Shown here one piece after another: positions 1 through 11,397 of a stretch of DNA of 64,000 nucleotides. This DNA is from Euptelea pleiosperma (lineage: Eukaryota; Streptophyta; Magnoliopsida; Ranunculales; Eupteleaceae). Position 1 is the stretch's first letter. Each line of letters starts with the position of its first letter. The notes beneath the pieces were generated by a model. It saw nothing but the letters and a program-made list of their open reading frames with translations. It did no database searches and had not been told where the DNA came from. The position numbers were made by a program, and so were the translations under genes. The stretch covers positions 15,130,248 to 15,194,247 of the forward strand of contig CM068551.1 in NCBI GenBank assembly GCA_035048495.1, given 5' to 3'.

Positions 1-2
1 AC

Positions 3-1150
3 CTAAAACAAGCACCAAGGGCTTGGTATCATCGGCTTAGTTCTTACCTCACTGATTCAGGTTTTATGAGTTCCAAGGCCGACACATCACTTTTTATCAA
101 GATAACAGCCACTTTTACTATATTCATGCTTATCTATGTGGACAACATTATCATCACAGGTACTTCAGTTGATTGCATCCAAGATCTTATTCATCAACTC
201 CAATCTCATTTTGCTATCAAGGATCTTGGCGAGCTACACTATTTCCTAGGAATCGAGGCTCACCGACATTGTGATGGCCTTAATTTATCTCAAAGGAAGT
301 ACACTATTGATCTTCTCAAGAAGACTAAAATGGATAGAGCTAAGCCAATACACACTCCTATGTGCAGTCAAGACAAGCTTTCCAAGGTTAAAGGTCACCT
401 TTTCCTGACCCGACACTATATCGGAGTGTAGTTGGAGCACTTCAATACCTTACATTGACTCGCCCAGACATTGTATTTGTAGTCAACAAGGTGTGCCAGT
501 TCATGCAAGATCCTTTAGATGATCATTGGAATGCTGTCAAACGCATCCTACGGTATCTCAAGGACACAATCTCTCATGGACTTCATTTAAAGCCCTCCAA
601 ATCATTCACATTGAGTGCATTTTCTGACTCAGATTGGGCAGGTTGTACTGATGATCGAAGATCGACAAGTGGTTATTGTATCTTTCTCGGACAGAATCTC
701 ATATCATGGAGCGCTAGAAAGCAAAAGACAGTTTCACGTTCTAGCACTGAGGCTGAATACCGGGGTGTCGCCATTGCAACTACTGAAATTATTTGGATTC
801 GTTCACTTCTTCGGGAATTGGGTTTTCTTCCTAAACCATCACCTATATTATGGTGTGATAATCTTGGGACTACGTATCTCACGGTCAATCCGGTGTTCCA
901 CACCTGTACCAAACATATTGAGATCGATTATCACTTCATTAGAGAACAAGTTGCAAGCAAAAATCTAGATGTCCATTTTATTTCTTCAAAGGATCAGCTG
1001 GCCGACATCTTCACAAAAGCTCTCAGTTCATCAAGATTTATCTTTCTACGAAACAAGTTGACCATCCAAGAAGGACCGCCCAACTTGAAGGGGCGTATAG
1101 AAGCGCAGAACTATTCTCTCCTCATCAATAGGAATTCTTGGTTGAATTAA
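3..1150 (+). mobile_element. Ty1/copia pol fragment (RT end plus RNase H), frameshifted
   Basis: This is the C-terminal part of a copia polyprotein, cut by the window edge. The first reading frame (3-431) carries the reverse-transcriptase motif region LIYVDNIIITG, where the family usually has YVDD; the second D is N here. It also has the YFLGIE motif at about 230-255. A second frame (455-1150) carries the RNase H segment with [36 protein letters not shown] and the terminal [12 protein letters not shown] motif, all typical of copia. The two parts lie in different frames, and the shift falls near position 400, so the copy is dead. A purine block (GAAGGGGCG, about 1087-1095) after the RNase H end could be the polypurine tract. 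Family assignment is secure; the subfamily is not resolved. Confidence 0.93.
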
Positions 1151-1410
1151 TTTGAATTTTGAATTGCCCAACTTGAATTGAATATGTAACTCTTTTCTTT
1201 AGAAGAGGAAACTAAAATTCTATTGTATATCTTTTCCTAGTTTAGAGAAAACAAGCTATGTGTATATATATTGCCTTGAACCCATCGATGAGATGAGTTA
1301 AGGAGAATTGCAAATAGAAAACATTATATATCTTTGATTCACAAAGCCCACAGATTCATCTTCAATATTTATGAATTTCAGCCATAGATTTTGGTATATC
1401 ACTTCCATGG

Positions 1411-1411
<1 letters not shown>
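1096..1411 (+). mobile_element. probable start of copia 3' LTR
   Basis: This lies directly downstream of the purine tract that ends the copia coding part. It holds a TATA-like stretch (TGTGTATATATATTGCC, near 1259), as expected for an LTR promoter. I could not define the LTR ends, because no second LTR is in the window and no clear terminal CA is visible. The call rests on position only. Confidence 0.4.

Positions 1412-1450
<39 letters not shown>
1412..1450. repeat. (CT)n microsatellite
   Basis: An almost pure CT dinucleotide run, directly visible. Confidence 0.95.
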
Positions 1451-1451
<1 letters not shown>

Positions 1452-2190
1452 ACTGTGGCTGGTGATGTTTAGAAATGAAAAAAAAAAATGAATTTCAATG
1501 TTTTCAAATTTTGATTTTTAATAAGAAATATGGCAAAATGAAAATTTCCCATGAACAAAGACACTGTCTCTCACTTGCACTAGTTTACCTGAGTAATACA
1601 TTTTGAATATAATATGGTGTAAACCAAAACACCATAATATCATAAAACAATAATTTAAAATATATGAAATAGTGAATCATGGGTCTTACAAGAATAGTCT
1701 AATCGATCAAATCGTATGGATGTGATCTAAAGACATAATATTATAATATATTATTTTTGAGTTGCGCATTTGACTTTCTATTTATTGAAAGTAGACCGAA
1801 AATGAATTTGGTTATATATTAGAAATAATCTCGTTAATTCAAATAATTTCTAAAATTTAGCAAATATTTATAAAAAAAATATAGAAAAATTTTAGAAAAT
1901 TCAAAGAAACTTTTCATAAGCTAATGTTCACTTCATGTCACTAAACTGACACACAACCCTAGGTAATTACTGGAGAAGAACCTTCAAAAGTTTATAAAAA
2001 GCCAAAAATTTAGAAATAAATTCCAAAACTCCCAAAAATGTTACGAAATTATTACAAAAATATTCTAACCAAATTTAGGTCATTACACAATGTACGTCAT
2101 TTTATTGATTTTATCCATATTTAATTTTACATGCTTAGGCCCTAACTGTGCTTTGGTAAGGCCAATAAAAGGATTGGTTAGGCTCTTATA
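1451..2190. other. AT-rich intergenic DNA, nothing recognised
   Basis: No reading frame of note, no RNA gene and no bounded repeat was seen. A-rich and T-rich runs dominate. Confidence 0.6.
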
Positions 2191-2194
2191 TATG

Positions 2195-2490
2195 ACTAGG
2201 GGGACGCCACATGCGATGCACCTGCACCTTACACGAGGGATACTCTTAGAGATGAATGACCATATAGATGTTGGGACCATCCCTAGTTGGACCTACATAC
2301 CAAAATTCATCCTAATTAGTAATTTATATCCATTGGATTATAATCATTTTCATAGGTTATTTTTAACCTTGTATTTCTAGCAGTATTTGGGGTACTCAGA
2401 TTCAAAGGTTAGACATCAATAATCATGCAGTCAATAGCCTCTAATAGTGTGCCACGTGGCTCACACTGTGGGTCCATCATCAACTTTGAT
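2195..2490. repeat. copy of abundant palindromic repeat (family P), with Helitron-like CTAG end
   Basis: It starts with CTAGGGGG followed by a GC-rich stretch. It then shows the diagnostic family-P order: ACTCTTAGAGAT, a degenerate GACCGTATGGATG, a CCCTAGTTGGACCTACA block, AAAATTCATCCTAATTAGT, and the mirrored half ending in GTGCCACGTGGC. The two halves are inverted relative to each other. It is a diverged copy with unclear ends. Confidence 0.6.
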
Positions 2491-3239
2491 GATAGATAGC
2501 ATCATTAAATTTTTTCTAGGGACAGAGTTCAAGTGCCACATTGGGGTTCAAGGTAAAAGATTTCAAAAAATTGACAGAAGCAATGTTTGTAAATTTAAGG
2601 AATTTGAGGGTCATATTAGGAGTAAGGATTTTTTTTAATTTTTTTTTATAAGAAAGGAACTTTGGATGGACCTTTTCTTTATAAATAACCTTGAATGGAC
2701 TTGCAGGTGACGTATACCTTTGGATACCAAAAAACCTATCCAACTGAATAAGTTAATGAAAATAAATGTAATAAAATAAGGGCATTTTTTAAATTTTACA
2801 AATTTTGGAAGAACGCAAGAACAACATTTAATGAGCTTGCAGCTGATGTATGCCCTTTACACCAAAAGACCCAGAAACCCTCGCCAAGTGAATAAATTGT
2901 AGAAAAGAAAGGAAACAAAACAGGGGCAATTTTGAAAATAATGAAAATGTTGATCTATAATGCAAGAAGGGCCTTCATCCATTAATAATTAGAATAGATG
3001 TGATATAGCTAATAGACATTTAATATATGTCCTTAAATTATGTGTAGTATAATTGCTTGGTTGTAAATTCTATTTGATTAATTAATTATCTTTTATTTAG
3101 AAACAATATAGTTAACCTAGTTGTACGTTACTTGTGTGTGAACACACTACACTTTGTTTTTAGAACTTGTTGATGACTGGAATAGTGAATCTATTCCACC
3201 CTAAAAATCTTTAAAGACGTGAGATTTAATTTAATTAAA
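2491..3239. other. intergenic, nothing recognised
   Basis: It contains two loosely similar segments (about 2640-2770 and 2820-2900), each with a 'TTGCAGxTGAxGTATxCC' stretch followed by an 'ACCAAAA' run. This suggests an old local duplication. No gene is visible. Confidence 0.4.
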
Positions 3240-3480
3240 AGTACCAGGGGAATGCCACGATCGATGCATGTGCACCTTACAGCACACTCTTAGAGATCAC
3301 TAAGCGTATGGATGATGTTCCCATCCCTATGTTGACCTACATGCAAAAAATCAGTTTAATTAGTGATTTCTAAGCATTCGATTGGATTTGATTTTAGGAG
3401 TTGATTTTTAACCGTGGGTTTCGAGCATTATTTGAGGTACTCAGATCCAAAGGTTCGAAATAACTAATTGGTATGTAAGT
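3240..3480. repeat. half copy of palindromic repeat family P
   Basis: It carries CAGGGGAATGCCACG, a TTAGAGATCACTAAGCGTATGG block, CCCTATGTTGACCTACATG, AAAATCAGTTTAATTAGTGAT and the GGTACTCAGATCCAAAGGTT centre. The mirrored half is missing. Confidence 0.55.
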
Positions 3481-4106
3481 GGGCCAAACATGATGGCATA
3501 AAAGGTAAATAAAAATTTACAAATAGAGCCAACCCCTCCGTATCTATATCCGGCACCAAATATGGATCTGGCTCCAAATTTTGAGTCTTGCTTTTGTTTT
3601 TATGAATTTTCTACTTTAACCTTGTATTAATCTTTTAAACAAATTTAATTCATTTTATATACTTTTTGAAAAACATCAACTTTTATTAACAACAATTTTA
3701 AAATATATTTTGTGTCATTTTTCAAATATTTTGATATTTACATTTTAAAATGTCACATGGCAGCCTTTGGGGCCATTAACCTTAGAGGACTCTGACCGTA
3801 TGGATGTTTTTCCAATCACTACATGGACCTACAAACCAAAAATCAGCTTGATTAGTGATTTCAACGCCTAGAAATTACTTAATAGAAAAGAATGCTTTTT
3901 GGCAATCCACGTGTGTGACTTTTTTGGAGATCGAGAGAATATGTTTTTTTAAAGATGAGACCATTGGAGTACAACACTTTTTGAGGGGTCTCTGTCTCCT
4001 AATATGGAGCAGATTCCCTTTGGAGACAACTTTTGGAGACATGGGTAAAAGTTGCTCTAACGGACTACAAAATGTATTTTTTGTCTTTTTGTTCCTTTGT
4101 TTTTTA
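3481..4106. other. AT-rich intergenic DNA with a small family-P fragment
   Basis: A further family-P fragment is readable at about 3790-3860 (GACCGTATGGATGTTTTTCC, then CTACATGGACCTACA). The rest shows no gene. A 97-codon open stretch at 3855-4148 has no recognisable domain and crosses the Helitron end, so I treat it as chance. Confidence 0.45.
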
Positions 4107-4160
4107 CTAGGGTTATTGGCCCGTGCTAAAGCATGGGCTAAGAAATAAAAATATTAACTG
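4107..4160 (-). mobile_element. Helitron 3' terminus (CTAG plus hairpin)
   Basis: Read on the minus strand, the sequence ends in a perfect hairpin (arms GCCCATGCT and AGCACGGGC with one wobble). It is followed by CAATAACC and then CTAG, next to a T. A hairpin about 10 bases before a CTRR end that abuts T is the known Helitron 3' signature. The other end would lie beyond 4600 and may be interrupted by the LTR element inserted there. No Rep/helicase gene is present. Confidence 0.65.
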
Positions 4161-5336
4161 CTTTTAAAAATTGAAGTATATTTAAAAAAGTAGTGAAATA
4201 AAAAAAATTAATACTTGCCATATTTATCTTATGGCAAGTTTTATTTTATTTTATTTTTGGTAAATTATCTATCCCTGATTTTTATATTTACTTTTTTAGC
4301 ATACATTTTTACAAAAATATTAATTTTAAGATTTTATTTATTAAACAATGCTATGCCCATTAATCCATCATAATCGTCCAATAAGTAAAATATATTTTAC
4401 ATTCGTGTATAGATAAAAGATCATACCATTGTATTATCAGATATGAGAAGTTTTATAAATACATTAAATTTTATTAAATAAATGGTTGATGGATATTTTT
4501 ACTTAGTGGAGTATGTCCAAGCTGAGTAGAGAGAGAAATAAGGAAAGTTGAATAATATTTAGAATAAGTAGAGAGAGAAATAAAGAAAGTTGGTAGATAT
4601 TAGGAATAAAAGATAAGGTGGGTTGGAAGGATAGTGTATCTGTTATTATTGAAAGTAGGGTTTTTCCGCGTCGTTGGTTACGGAAATCCTAACTTCAACA
4701 TATTTGTAATTTTTATCCGATTATCCTGCAAAATTGATAGATTTGTATAGGGATTCGTGTCGGATGTCGATCCGCACTCGGGATTAGTCAGATTAGCGCG
4801 ATAATGAACATAAAATGATGGGAATTTTGTAGAGAATGGAACATAATTTTATTCAAATCAACTTTATTCAATCAAAATCGTCTTTTACAGCAAAAATCTA
4901 ACAAAATAACTAAACTAGAAAGCATTTTAATAAGAGAGGGATGTAGAGAGAGAAAGAGGTTTTGAGAGAGAGAAACTAGAGAGAGAAAGTTGGAAAAATG
5001 TTAAAGAGAGAGAGAAAGTGGTAGAAGAAGAGAGAAATCTAATCCTAGAGAGAGGTCTAGAGAGAGAGAGAGAAATAGAGAGATAAAAAGAGAAAGAGAG
5101 GGAGAAACCTAGAGAGAGAAATTGAAACTAAATAAGAAAGCTTACCAAGGACGAAGTGGAGGAGCCCATGAAGTGATTTTGCCACCTGTTTGCAACGTGG
5201 TGGTTGGCGCTATGGAGGAGATGCTGTATCGAGGAGAAGGGGCGTGATTGGGGCAGCAACTCCAGAGGAGGTAAGGCTCCTCTCTTTTCTTCTTTTCTTT
5301 TCTCTCTTTTTTTTTTTTTTTTTTTTTTGTGGTTTC

Positions 5337-6034
5337 GCCGGAGTTGCAGACCTGCAACTCCGGCAATGGAGCTCGTGGAGGTGATAGCAGCTGGAGAGAG
5401 GAGATTTCAGGTCGGTGAGGGAGATAAGGAGATGGTGAAACACGGTCTGGCAGCCCTCAACGTCCTCACCTCGACTTGCAGCGATGGAGAGACATTGAGA
5501 GGAGGAGATGAAGGAGGCACCGGTGGGCAGCAGGTTCTAGGCAGCGGCGTTAATGGTGAGATGATCTAACGGTCATGGAGGATGAACCCTCTTCCTTTCT
5601 CTTCTTTTCTCTTCTCTCTTTCCTTTCTTTTTCTTTTTTTTTTTTTTTTATATTCACGCCATTAACGCCGGAGTTGCAAACCTGCAACTCCGGCCGTGAT
5701 GTGAAGAAGAAGATGACGGGGCGGTGTGGTGAAGATGGGTTAACAGTGGCGTCAAGAGCGTGGAGGATAGGTGAAGAACAGCAACGTGGTTGCTGGTTGG
5801 TGGTGGAGGCCGGAGTTGCAGCAGCAACTCCGGTGTGATCGTGAAACGAAAAAGAAGAAGACGCAGCAGAAGAAGGAGAGGAAGAAGAAGAAGAAGAAAG
5901 AAGGAGGAAGGGAAGGGAGGAAGAGGAAAGAAGAGAAGGAAGAAGAAGAGGAGGAGGACCCTCACCAGCTTGCTGTGGTGAGGACGGTGGTGGCGCTCGG
6001 TTCGCCGGCCGGAGTTGCAGACCTGCAACTCCAG
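5337..6034. repeat. four copies of a GCCGGAGTTGCA hairpin in the left LTR
   Basis: Inverted-repeat hairpins lie at 5337-5364, 5667-5694, 5810-5833 and 6008-6034. Their arms are GCCGGAGTTGCA and TGCAACTCCGGC (shorter in the third, one mismatch in the fourth), with a 4-base loop (GACC, AACC or AGCA). The arms are conserved while the DNA between copies is unrelated low-complexity sequence. Their role is unknown. Confidence 0.9.
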
Positions 6035-6051
6035 CAACAAAAACAAGAAAA

Positions 6052-6163
6052 CGAAGAAGAAGAAGAGGAGGAGGAAGAGGAGAAGAAGAAGAAGAAGAAG
6101 AAGAAGAAGAAGAGGAGGAAGAAGAAGAAGAAGAAGAAGAAGAAGAAGAAGAAGAAGAAGAAG
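6052..6163. repeat. (GAA)n microsatellite in left LTR
   Basis: A long purine-only GAA/GAG run on the plus strand. It is longer in the other LTR (about 14622-14751), which is typical of slippage since insertion. Confidence 0.9.
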
Positions 6164-7587
6164 CTCCACTCCTCACCGGCGATGGCGCGCCGGAGGAGAA
6201 GAAGAAAGGGAAAGGGAAGAGGAAGAAGAGATGTCCGAGTGGCGGGGGCGGAAGAAGAGAGAGCCGGAGGGTTTTTCAACCCTCTCCTTAAGTAGAAACC
6301 GTGGGTTTCTACACTTAGAAACTCACGATTTCTAAAAAAAAATTATTTTTTATTATTTTAATTTTTTTTTATTTTTTTTTATTTTTTTATTATTCTTTTA
6401 TTTTAATTTTTATTTTGAAAAATGATAAGTGGGTCACGGGCTTGGGCTCGTGGGCTATTTGGCCATGACCACCAGGCCAAAAGCTGATGCCACGTGTTGG
6501 CCAGTGGTTGGCCGAGAGAAGACGCCACGAGTCGGCCAGTGGTTGGCCAATGGGAATGCTCAAAATCGTGGGCCCAGAGTGCATCGGCCATGGGCCAGAA
6601 GGTAGGTGAGAAGGATAGTGGGCCACTGGGCTCGATGGATGTGGGTTAGGGTGCGTTTGGTTGCCAGGGGAGAAAAATGCATTTTCCCCTTGAAATACCC
6701 ATCAAGGAAAGATGTATTTTCCTTTCTTCGGAAATCGAGCTCTACGCTCTCAGCCACGATCAATAATCTGAGGCATTTCTCTATAATCAAACCTGCCTTA
6801 GGGACTGATATTTTACACTGGAGATCGGGTGGTTGATAGGATGGATGATCGACTGATCAGTAGCATGATCGGATGGTCGGATGCATAGAATTGATAGATC
6901 ACATGTCGATCTATAGAGATTCAACGGCCCGATGGAAGATCCAACGGTCAGAAAGCTAAGGGAGATGAGACAGAGCCAATGAGCAGGAGTTCTGGGGTTA
7001 AGTCAATAGATTCGAGGACCGAGAAATGAAGAGAGAGAAAATAAGGAGAGATGAGAGAGAAAATATCAGAAAAAGTATTGGCAGAGGGTCATGAACCCTG
7101 GTTTTCCATTGTTCTTCACTTGAGCTTTGCCAGTAGAGCAGGCCATCATTTGATGTGGCTTTAAATGCTTTGGTCCTTCTCTTGGTTATCAGCTCTCCCG
7201 CTCTCGTGGTTCCTTGGGCCAGCTCTTCGGTCCTCTTTTTCAACCCGTATTTGGCCCATATCTTCTAGTCATAGCCTGTGGGCTCTTTAAGCTTTGATAA
7301 TGGGCTCTCATGATCGATCTAGGCCCGCACGTCTCGAGAATCATCCCATCGGGGTTTCCTGCGACAGAAGAAGCGCGTAATGAGACTTTATCAGAACGGC
7401 TTAATATCTAGACTTCCGAAAATGTGTTTAATGCATGCAAATATACCATTTCGTCCAGAAAAGTGTGTTCTACGCAACAGAAGAGACTCTTACGTAGAAA
7501 AGTAGGTAAATAGAGTATTTTACGTAGGAGAATGCAATAACGCTAAAAGGATAATTGCTTAAAATAAGCACTTTTGAGCGAATATCA

Positions 7588-7600
7588 CAACCCCCAACCA
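7588..7600 (-). other. polypurine-tract-like block of the LTR element
   Basis: On the minus strand GGTTGGGGGTTG directly abuts the first base of the 3' LTR (TGATATTCGC), where the plus-strand primer should be. Two further GGTTGGGGG blocks lie inside the element at about 9180-9190 and 9470-9480. Confidence 0.6.
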
Positions 7601-9109
7601 GCATATTGCCAATCCTTGGCAATTAGTGCGAAATAAATGAGCTTAAAAGGGCTCTGCACATGCTGCACACTTTTTCATATTAGCTCCGGGAAAACACCGT
7701 TCGTCAAATCATTGAATGGATGCAAAAACAGTTACAGGCTAGCGAAGAGTTTGAAAGTTTTGGCAAGACTACAGACTGATAATCATGACCCAGAATAGTC
7801 AGACTCTGCGTGTGTGTGTGCTCAACATTCTCATCATCCGACAGTAAAGATTTCCAGATCACCTCTAAGTTTTTCTGCCTCGACCTCAAATCTCACATGT
7901 TTAGCACTCAGAAAAGAATCACACAAGAAGGGTTTTCTTCTTTTCTCTCAATTTATATGTGAGAGATGTATTTAATATAAAGAGGCAAAAGATCTCACAT
8001 ATGTTTTATTTGAAGGACGGACATCTTTAACAGAAGGAGATCTCATGATTGGAATACCACTTCACTCGGGAACGTCAGATCAAACTCTATAGCTTCCCTT
8101 TCTCCAATCTCCACATTTTATGATCGTGCTATCCTAGAATCAAGTAGGACTTTCCTGGGTTGTAATGAGGCTTAGGTCAGGTGTAGAGAGATAAAGGAAT
8201 ACAGGATTTCAAAGATCTTGAGAGGATATTGCCATTTTCTTGAATTTTTCCTGCGGCGTAACACCATTATCTGGTTCTTTTTTTTTTTTTTTTTTTCTTG
8301 ATATTTCTGAGACTGCTCAATTTCATTTCAGCACTTTTTCATACTTTCTTTCCATATTTTGTTTTCAGCTTGAACCACTTTCTTTTTCTTTTGATTCTTC
8401 TTCTTTACTTTTCTTTTCATGGTACACCCATATCAGTTATTCTTTTGTCCATCTCACAATAAGGGTAGCCAGTCATGCTTCGTAGCTATACTGGATTTTA
8501 GGTTGATGGGTTTACAAAGAAAAGGCTTTTATAGAAGGGTTCAAGGGGTTTCTAGTGAAGTATAATTCAGGTGAGTAAAAAGGCTGAATGGTTCAGAAAA
8601 AATGGCCTAAATCATTTTCTAGGGTTTGCACTATCATGTATACTGTCTTGACTGGATACAGAGAAGGTTCTGTTGTAATAATCCAATTTTGATGTCGTTC
8701 CGAGTTTTATGATCGAAGCAAAAGATAATGAGATCTCTCAACGAATATTGCGGGCATGAAGAATAGTGAGTCATCCATTGACTCAGGATTATTGTATAAC
8801 TCTCTGAAATGATTAAAGGCTCGAAAGCTTACTGGGTTAGGTCTCCACAATTATTCTCACAGGATCTCTAGAGTTTCAAAACTTAGGATGACTCTGATGT
8901 TGATAGTGTACAATTGTGCCAAATCTGAGTTTTTCTGAGTTTTCAAACCTGCTGTAGTCACGCTTGACTTGACTCAACGCTAACAAAAATTGACATCCTC
9001 AATACTGACTTAACGGAGATTTTCAGCTAATCAAAGTCAGGGTATTTGACACATTTTTGAAATTCTAGAAAACTTTTGGAGAACATCGGAAATCACCCCA
9101 AAAACAACA

Positions 9110-9149
<40 letters not shown>

Positions 9150-9543
9150 CAAAATGAAGACATGAGTTTTGGTAAATACCCACCCCCAACCAAAATATAG
9201 CACCGTCCTCGGTGCTCATGACCGGGACATAAAATGAAAAAAATTCAGTGATGATGATGCAAAAGTTCAGGAAGGATGTTACCAAGTCGGCAGAAATTCG
9301 ACAGTGTTTGGTACCTGATGATCGGGAGAATGAATGTACCTGCATTTTCAGAGATATAACAGTAATAACAAATGCATGAGACTCATGTATTCTAGGAATA
9401 CCGGAATTGCCTTTCCGAAAGCGCTAAGTTTTACGTCTTCAGCCAGACATGACGGGGGTTATCAAGTACCCCCAACCAGGTTAAAACTCGTGGAGACTGA
9501 GTGATCTACAGTCTTCCTGACACCTAAGGTGGAACGGAGACAA
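7601..9543 (-). other. non-coding 3' internal region of the LTR element
   Basis: It lies between the stop of the gag-like ORF and the 3' LTR, where an autonomous element would encode protease, RT and integrase. I see no such motif in any frame. It has two T runs on the plus strand (8279-8296 and 9112-9147). The polymerase region appears to have been replaced or deleted entirely. Confidence 0.7.
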
Positions 9544-11397
9544 CTATCCTATCCCTTGTCTAGGTAGACCTGTGTAGAACAGGTCTTTCTCAGTGTAGAC
9601 TGAGAGAAGGGCATTGAGCTCTCTGAGCAGACCGGCAAAAGTACGGAGTTGATCTGGGAGGGATCGAAGCTTCTCAGTAAAGATTGAGAGGAGAGTAGGA
9701 GTGGTTTCTCTGAGTAGACCCGCAAAAACATTTAATTCAGCGGGGAGGGATAGAAGCTTCTCAGTAAAGACTGAGAGGGGAGTAGTAGTGGGTTCTCTGA
9801 CCGTGGTTAGCAGAGCCGCAAACTCATTGAGTTTTGCGGGAATGTATCTGAATGGAGCAGACTCCTGCAGATCAGTAATACCAGAAATGTTGGACTCCGA
9901 GATGAAGTCAGACTCACAGTGTTCATGACACTTGGATAATATATCTTCGGGAGAATCTTGAGTTCGACTCTCTACGGCACACGGGTCATCGATAATATCG
10001 ATGTAGGGTGACGGGTGAAAACTGTTGACCTCTTTCTCGATGTTTCCTGATGTGATAGGGATGTTCCAATCCCTGTACTCAATATGTTCCTCCTCGATAG
10101 GGATCGGTAGGTCCAGGACAGCGGGAGGCCCATTTTCTAGACATGGCTCATCAGTAGGAATGTCTGCATTCAGAGCAGAGAGAGAATTATCAGAGATAGA
10201 GATGGGACTAAGTTCCTCTGTGCTCAGTCCAGAAGTTGGTGCTGTTAAGGGCACCAAAGATTGAGACTCGGGTTCATCACAATTGTTGCACAATCCAAGG
10301 GAGGTGGGGAGGAACGGTAGATCTTTGACAACAGGGATCCTACGATCGAGACAAAACTCAGTGTCATGATGATCATCTTCAGGGTCCAGGTTAGAAGCAG
10401 CAGTGGGAGAGTGAGAAATAGGTTGCTCTGAGGTAGTTTCAAGATTTGGTGCTTTTAAAGGCACCGAAGAAGGAAACACTGGCTCCTCAATAGTCTGGCT
10501 CGATCTAGGGGTGGGTACAACTTCTATTTCTTCCTCACAATGGTGGTACTGGGTCCAATTGTACGACTCCTCATTATAGACAGTGGCCATATCATTCTCC
10601 TCAGGATAGGCTATTGGTGGAGTAGTGAAGTTGACTTCCTCTCTCTCATTTTCTAATTGAACTAGACGTTGCTCGAAGCTCTCCATAGATAGCTGTTGTT
10701 GGTGCTCTAGACCTTGGAAAAACTGTTGTTGCTGGGCAATGTACTGAGAGAGAAGGTCTTCTAGACCGGGTTTAGTAGCCAACGGAGGTGGTTCAGCCAA
10801 GGGGAGCTGAGGTGCAAACTCTTGGTTGTAGTCCGACTGGGTATGAAAGTTGTAAGGCAAAGTGGAGTCTGGGACTAGGTGCTGACTCTGAAAATCCTGA
10901 GGGGCCCACTGTTGATCAGAATAGTCATTCTGTGGATATGACGGGTACTGGGATTGTGAGTATTGCCAGTCATACTCTCCATTGGGTTGATGGAACCCGG
11001 AAGGATAATTATCCTGCGGTAGTTGCTGCGGGAGGACAGACTGTTCCCAACCAAAGTTATGGTGACTCCTATTATCCGGATAATAAGTGGTGTCATAGGA
11101 GGTCTGCATTGGAGATGGAAAGGTACAGACATCTTGCTGGATAGGAGGGTAATATCCTACAGACTGGGAATGGTACACAGGTTGCTGGACCGCGGCACGA
11201 AGGGCAGAGACTGAATTTTTAAGCTCTTGGAGTACAGAATTGTACTCCGGATCTCGGTGATTATCATACCCTATAGAAGTGTGCGAGACTGGAGTATCAT
11301 GATGATACGCAGAATTGTCATACCATTGTTGAGAGTGATCACCTCGATTCTCATAGAAACTGTAGTAGGTCTCATACAGAGGCCGTTCATCTGCCAT
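9544..11397 (-). CDS. gag-linker-like protein of the LTR element (617 aa)
   Basis: This is the only long ORF of the retrotransposon and it is intact from ATG to stop. Residues 1-205 are rich in Tyr, Gln, Ser and Pro (low complexity). Residues about 211-255 (GLEDLLSQYI, then Gln-rich, then FEQRLVQLENE) form a predicted amphipathic coiled coil. This resembles the SLEDLLxxF...NLExQ segment that follows the zinc knuckle in Athila-type gag proteins. Residues about 260-515 are acidic and Pro/Ser-rich. Residues about 520-600 hold three tandem repeats built on LPAxLNxFAGLLRE...LLSxFTEKL. No capsid domain, CCHC knuckle or protease is visible. I infer a remodelled gag remnant, possibly a particle-association factor. 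Its function is unproven. Confidence 0.75.
   Translation of the reverse strand: MADERPLYETYYSFYENRGDHSQQWYDNSAYHHDTPVSHTSIGYDNHRDPEYNSVLQELKNSVSALRAAVQQPVYHSQSVGYYPPIQQDVCTFPSPMQTSYDTTYYPDNRSHHNFGWEQSVLPQQLPQDNYPSGFHQPNGEYDWQYSQSQYPSYPQNDYSDQQWAPQDFQSQHLVPDSTLPYNFHTQSDYNQEFAPQLPLAEPPPLATKPGLEDLLSQYIAQQQQFFQGLEHQQQLSMESFEQRLVQLENEREEVNFTTPPIAYPEENDMATVYNEESYNWTQYHHCEEEIEVVPTPRSSQTIEEPVFPSSVPLKAPNLETTSEQPISHSPTAASNLDPEDDHHDTEFCLDRRIPVVKDLPFLPTSLGLCNNCDEPESQSLVPLTAPTSGLSTEELSPISISDNSLSALNADIPTDEPCLENGPPAVLDLPIPIEEEHIEYRDWNIPITSGNIEKEVNSFHPSPYIDIIDDPCAVESRTQDSPEDILSKCHEHCESDFISESNISGITDLQESAPFRYIPAKLNEFAALLTTVREPTTTPLSVFTEKLLSLPAELNVFAGLLRETTPTLLSIFTEKLRSLPDQLRTFAGLLRELNALLSVYTEKDLFYTGLPRQGIG

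Larger units (their letters stand above)
4650..7587 (-). repeat. 3' LTR (left copy)
   Basis: It has the TG...CA ends given for the whole element. Besides unique sequence it contains short hairpins, GA-rich stretches at about 4935-5125 and a (GAA)n run at about 6052-6163. Compared with the right LTR it lacks 27 bases after 5733 and differs in microsatellite and T-run lengths. Long low-complexity reading frames inside it (poly-Ser, poly-Leu, poly-Lys, poly-Arg) are products of the GAA repeat read in different frames, not proteins. Confidence 0.93.

Noticed and set aside
5550..6335. Long reading frames rich in Ser, Leu, Lys, Arg, Glu or Phe on both strands (also 14123-14923).
   Set aside because: They are the GAA/TTC microsatellite read in different frames. 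All six frames are open because the repeat lacks stop codons, and lengths differ between the two LTRs.
9701..11214. Several 60-118 codon plus-strand frames.
   Set aside because: They are shadows of the 617-codon minus-strand gag-like ORF and show no domain.
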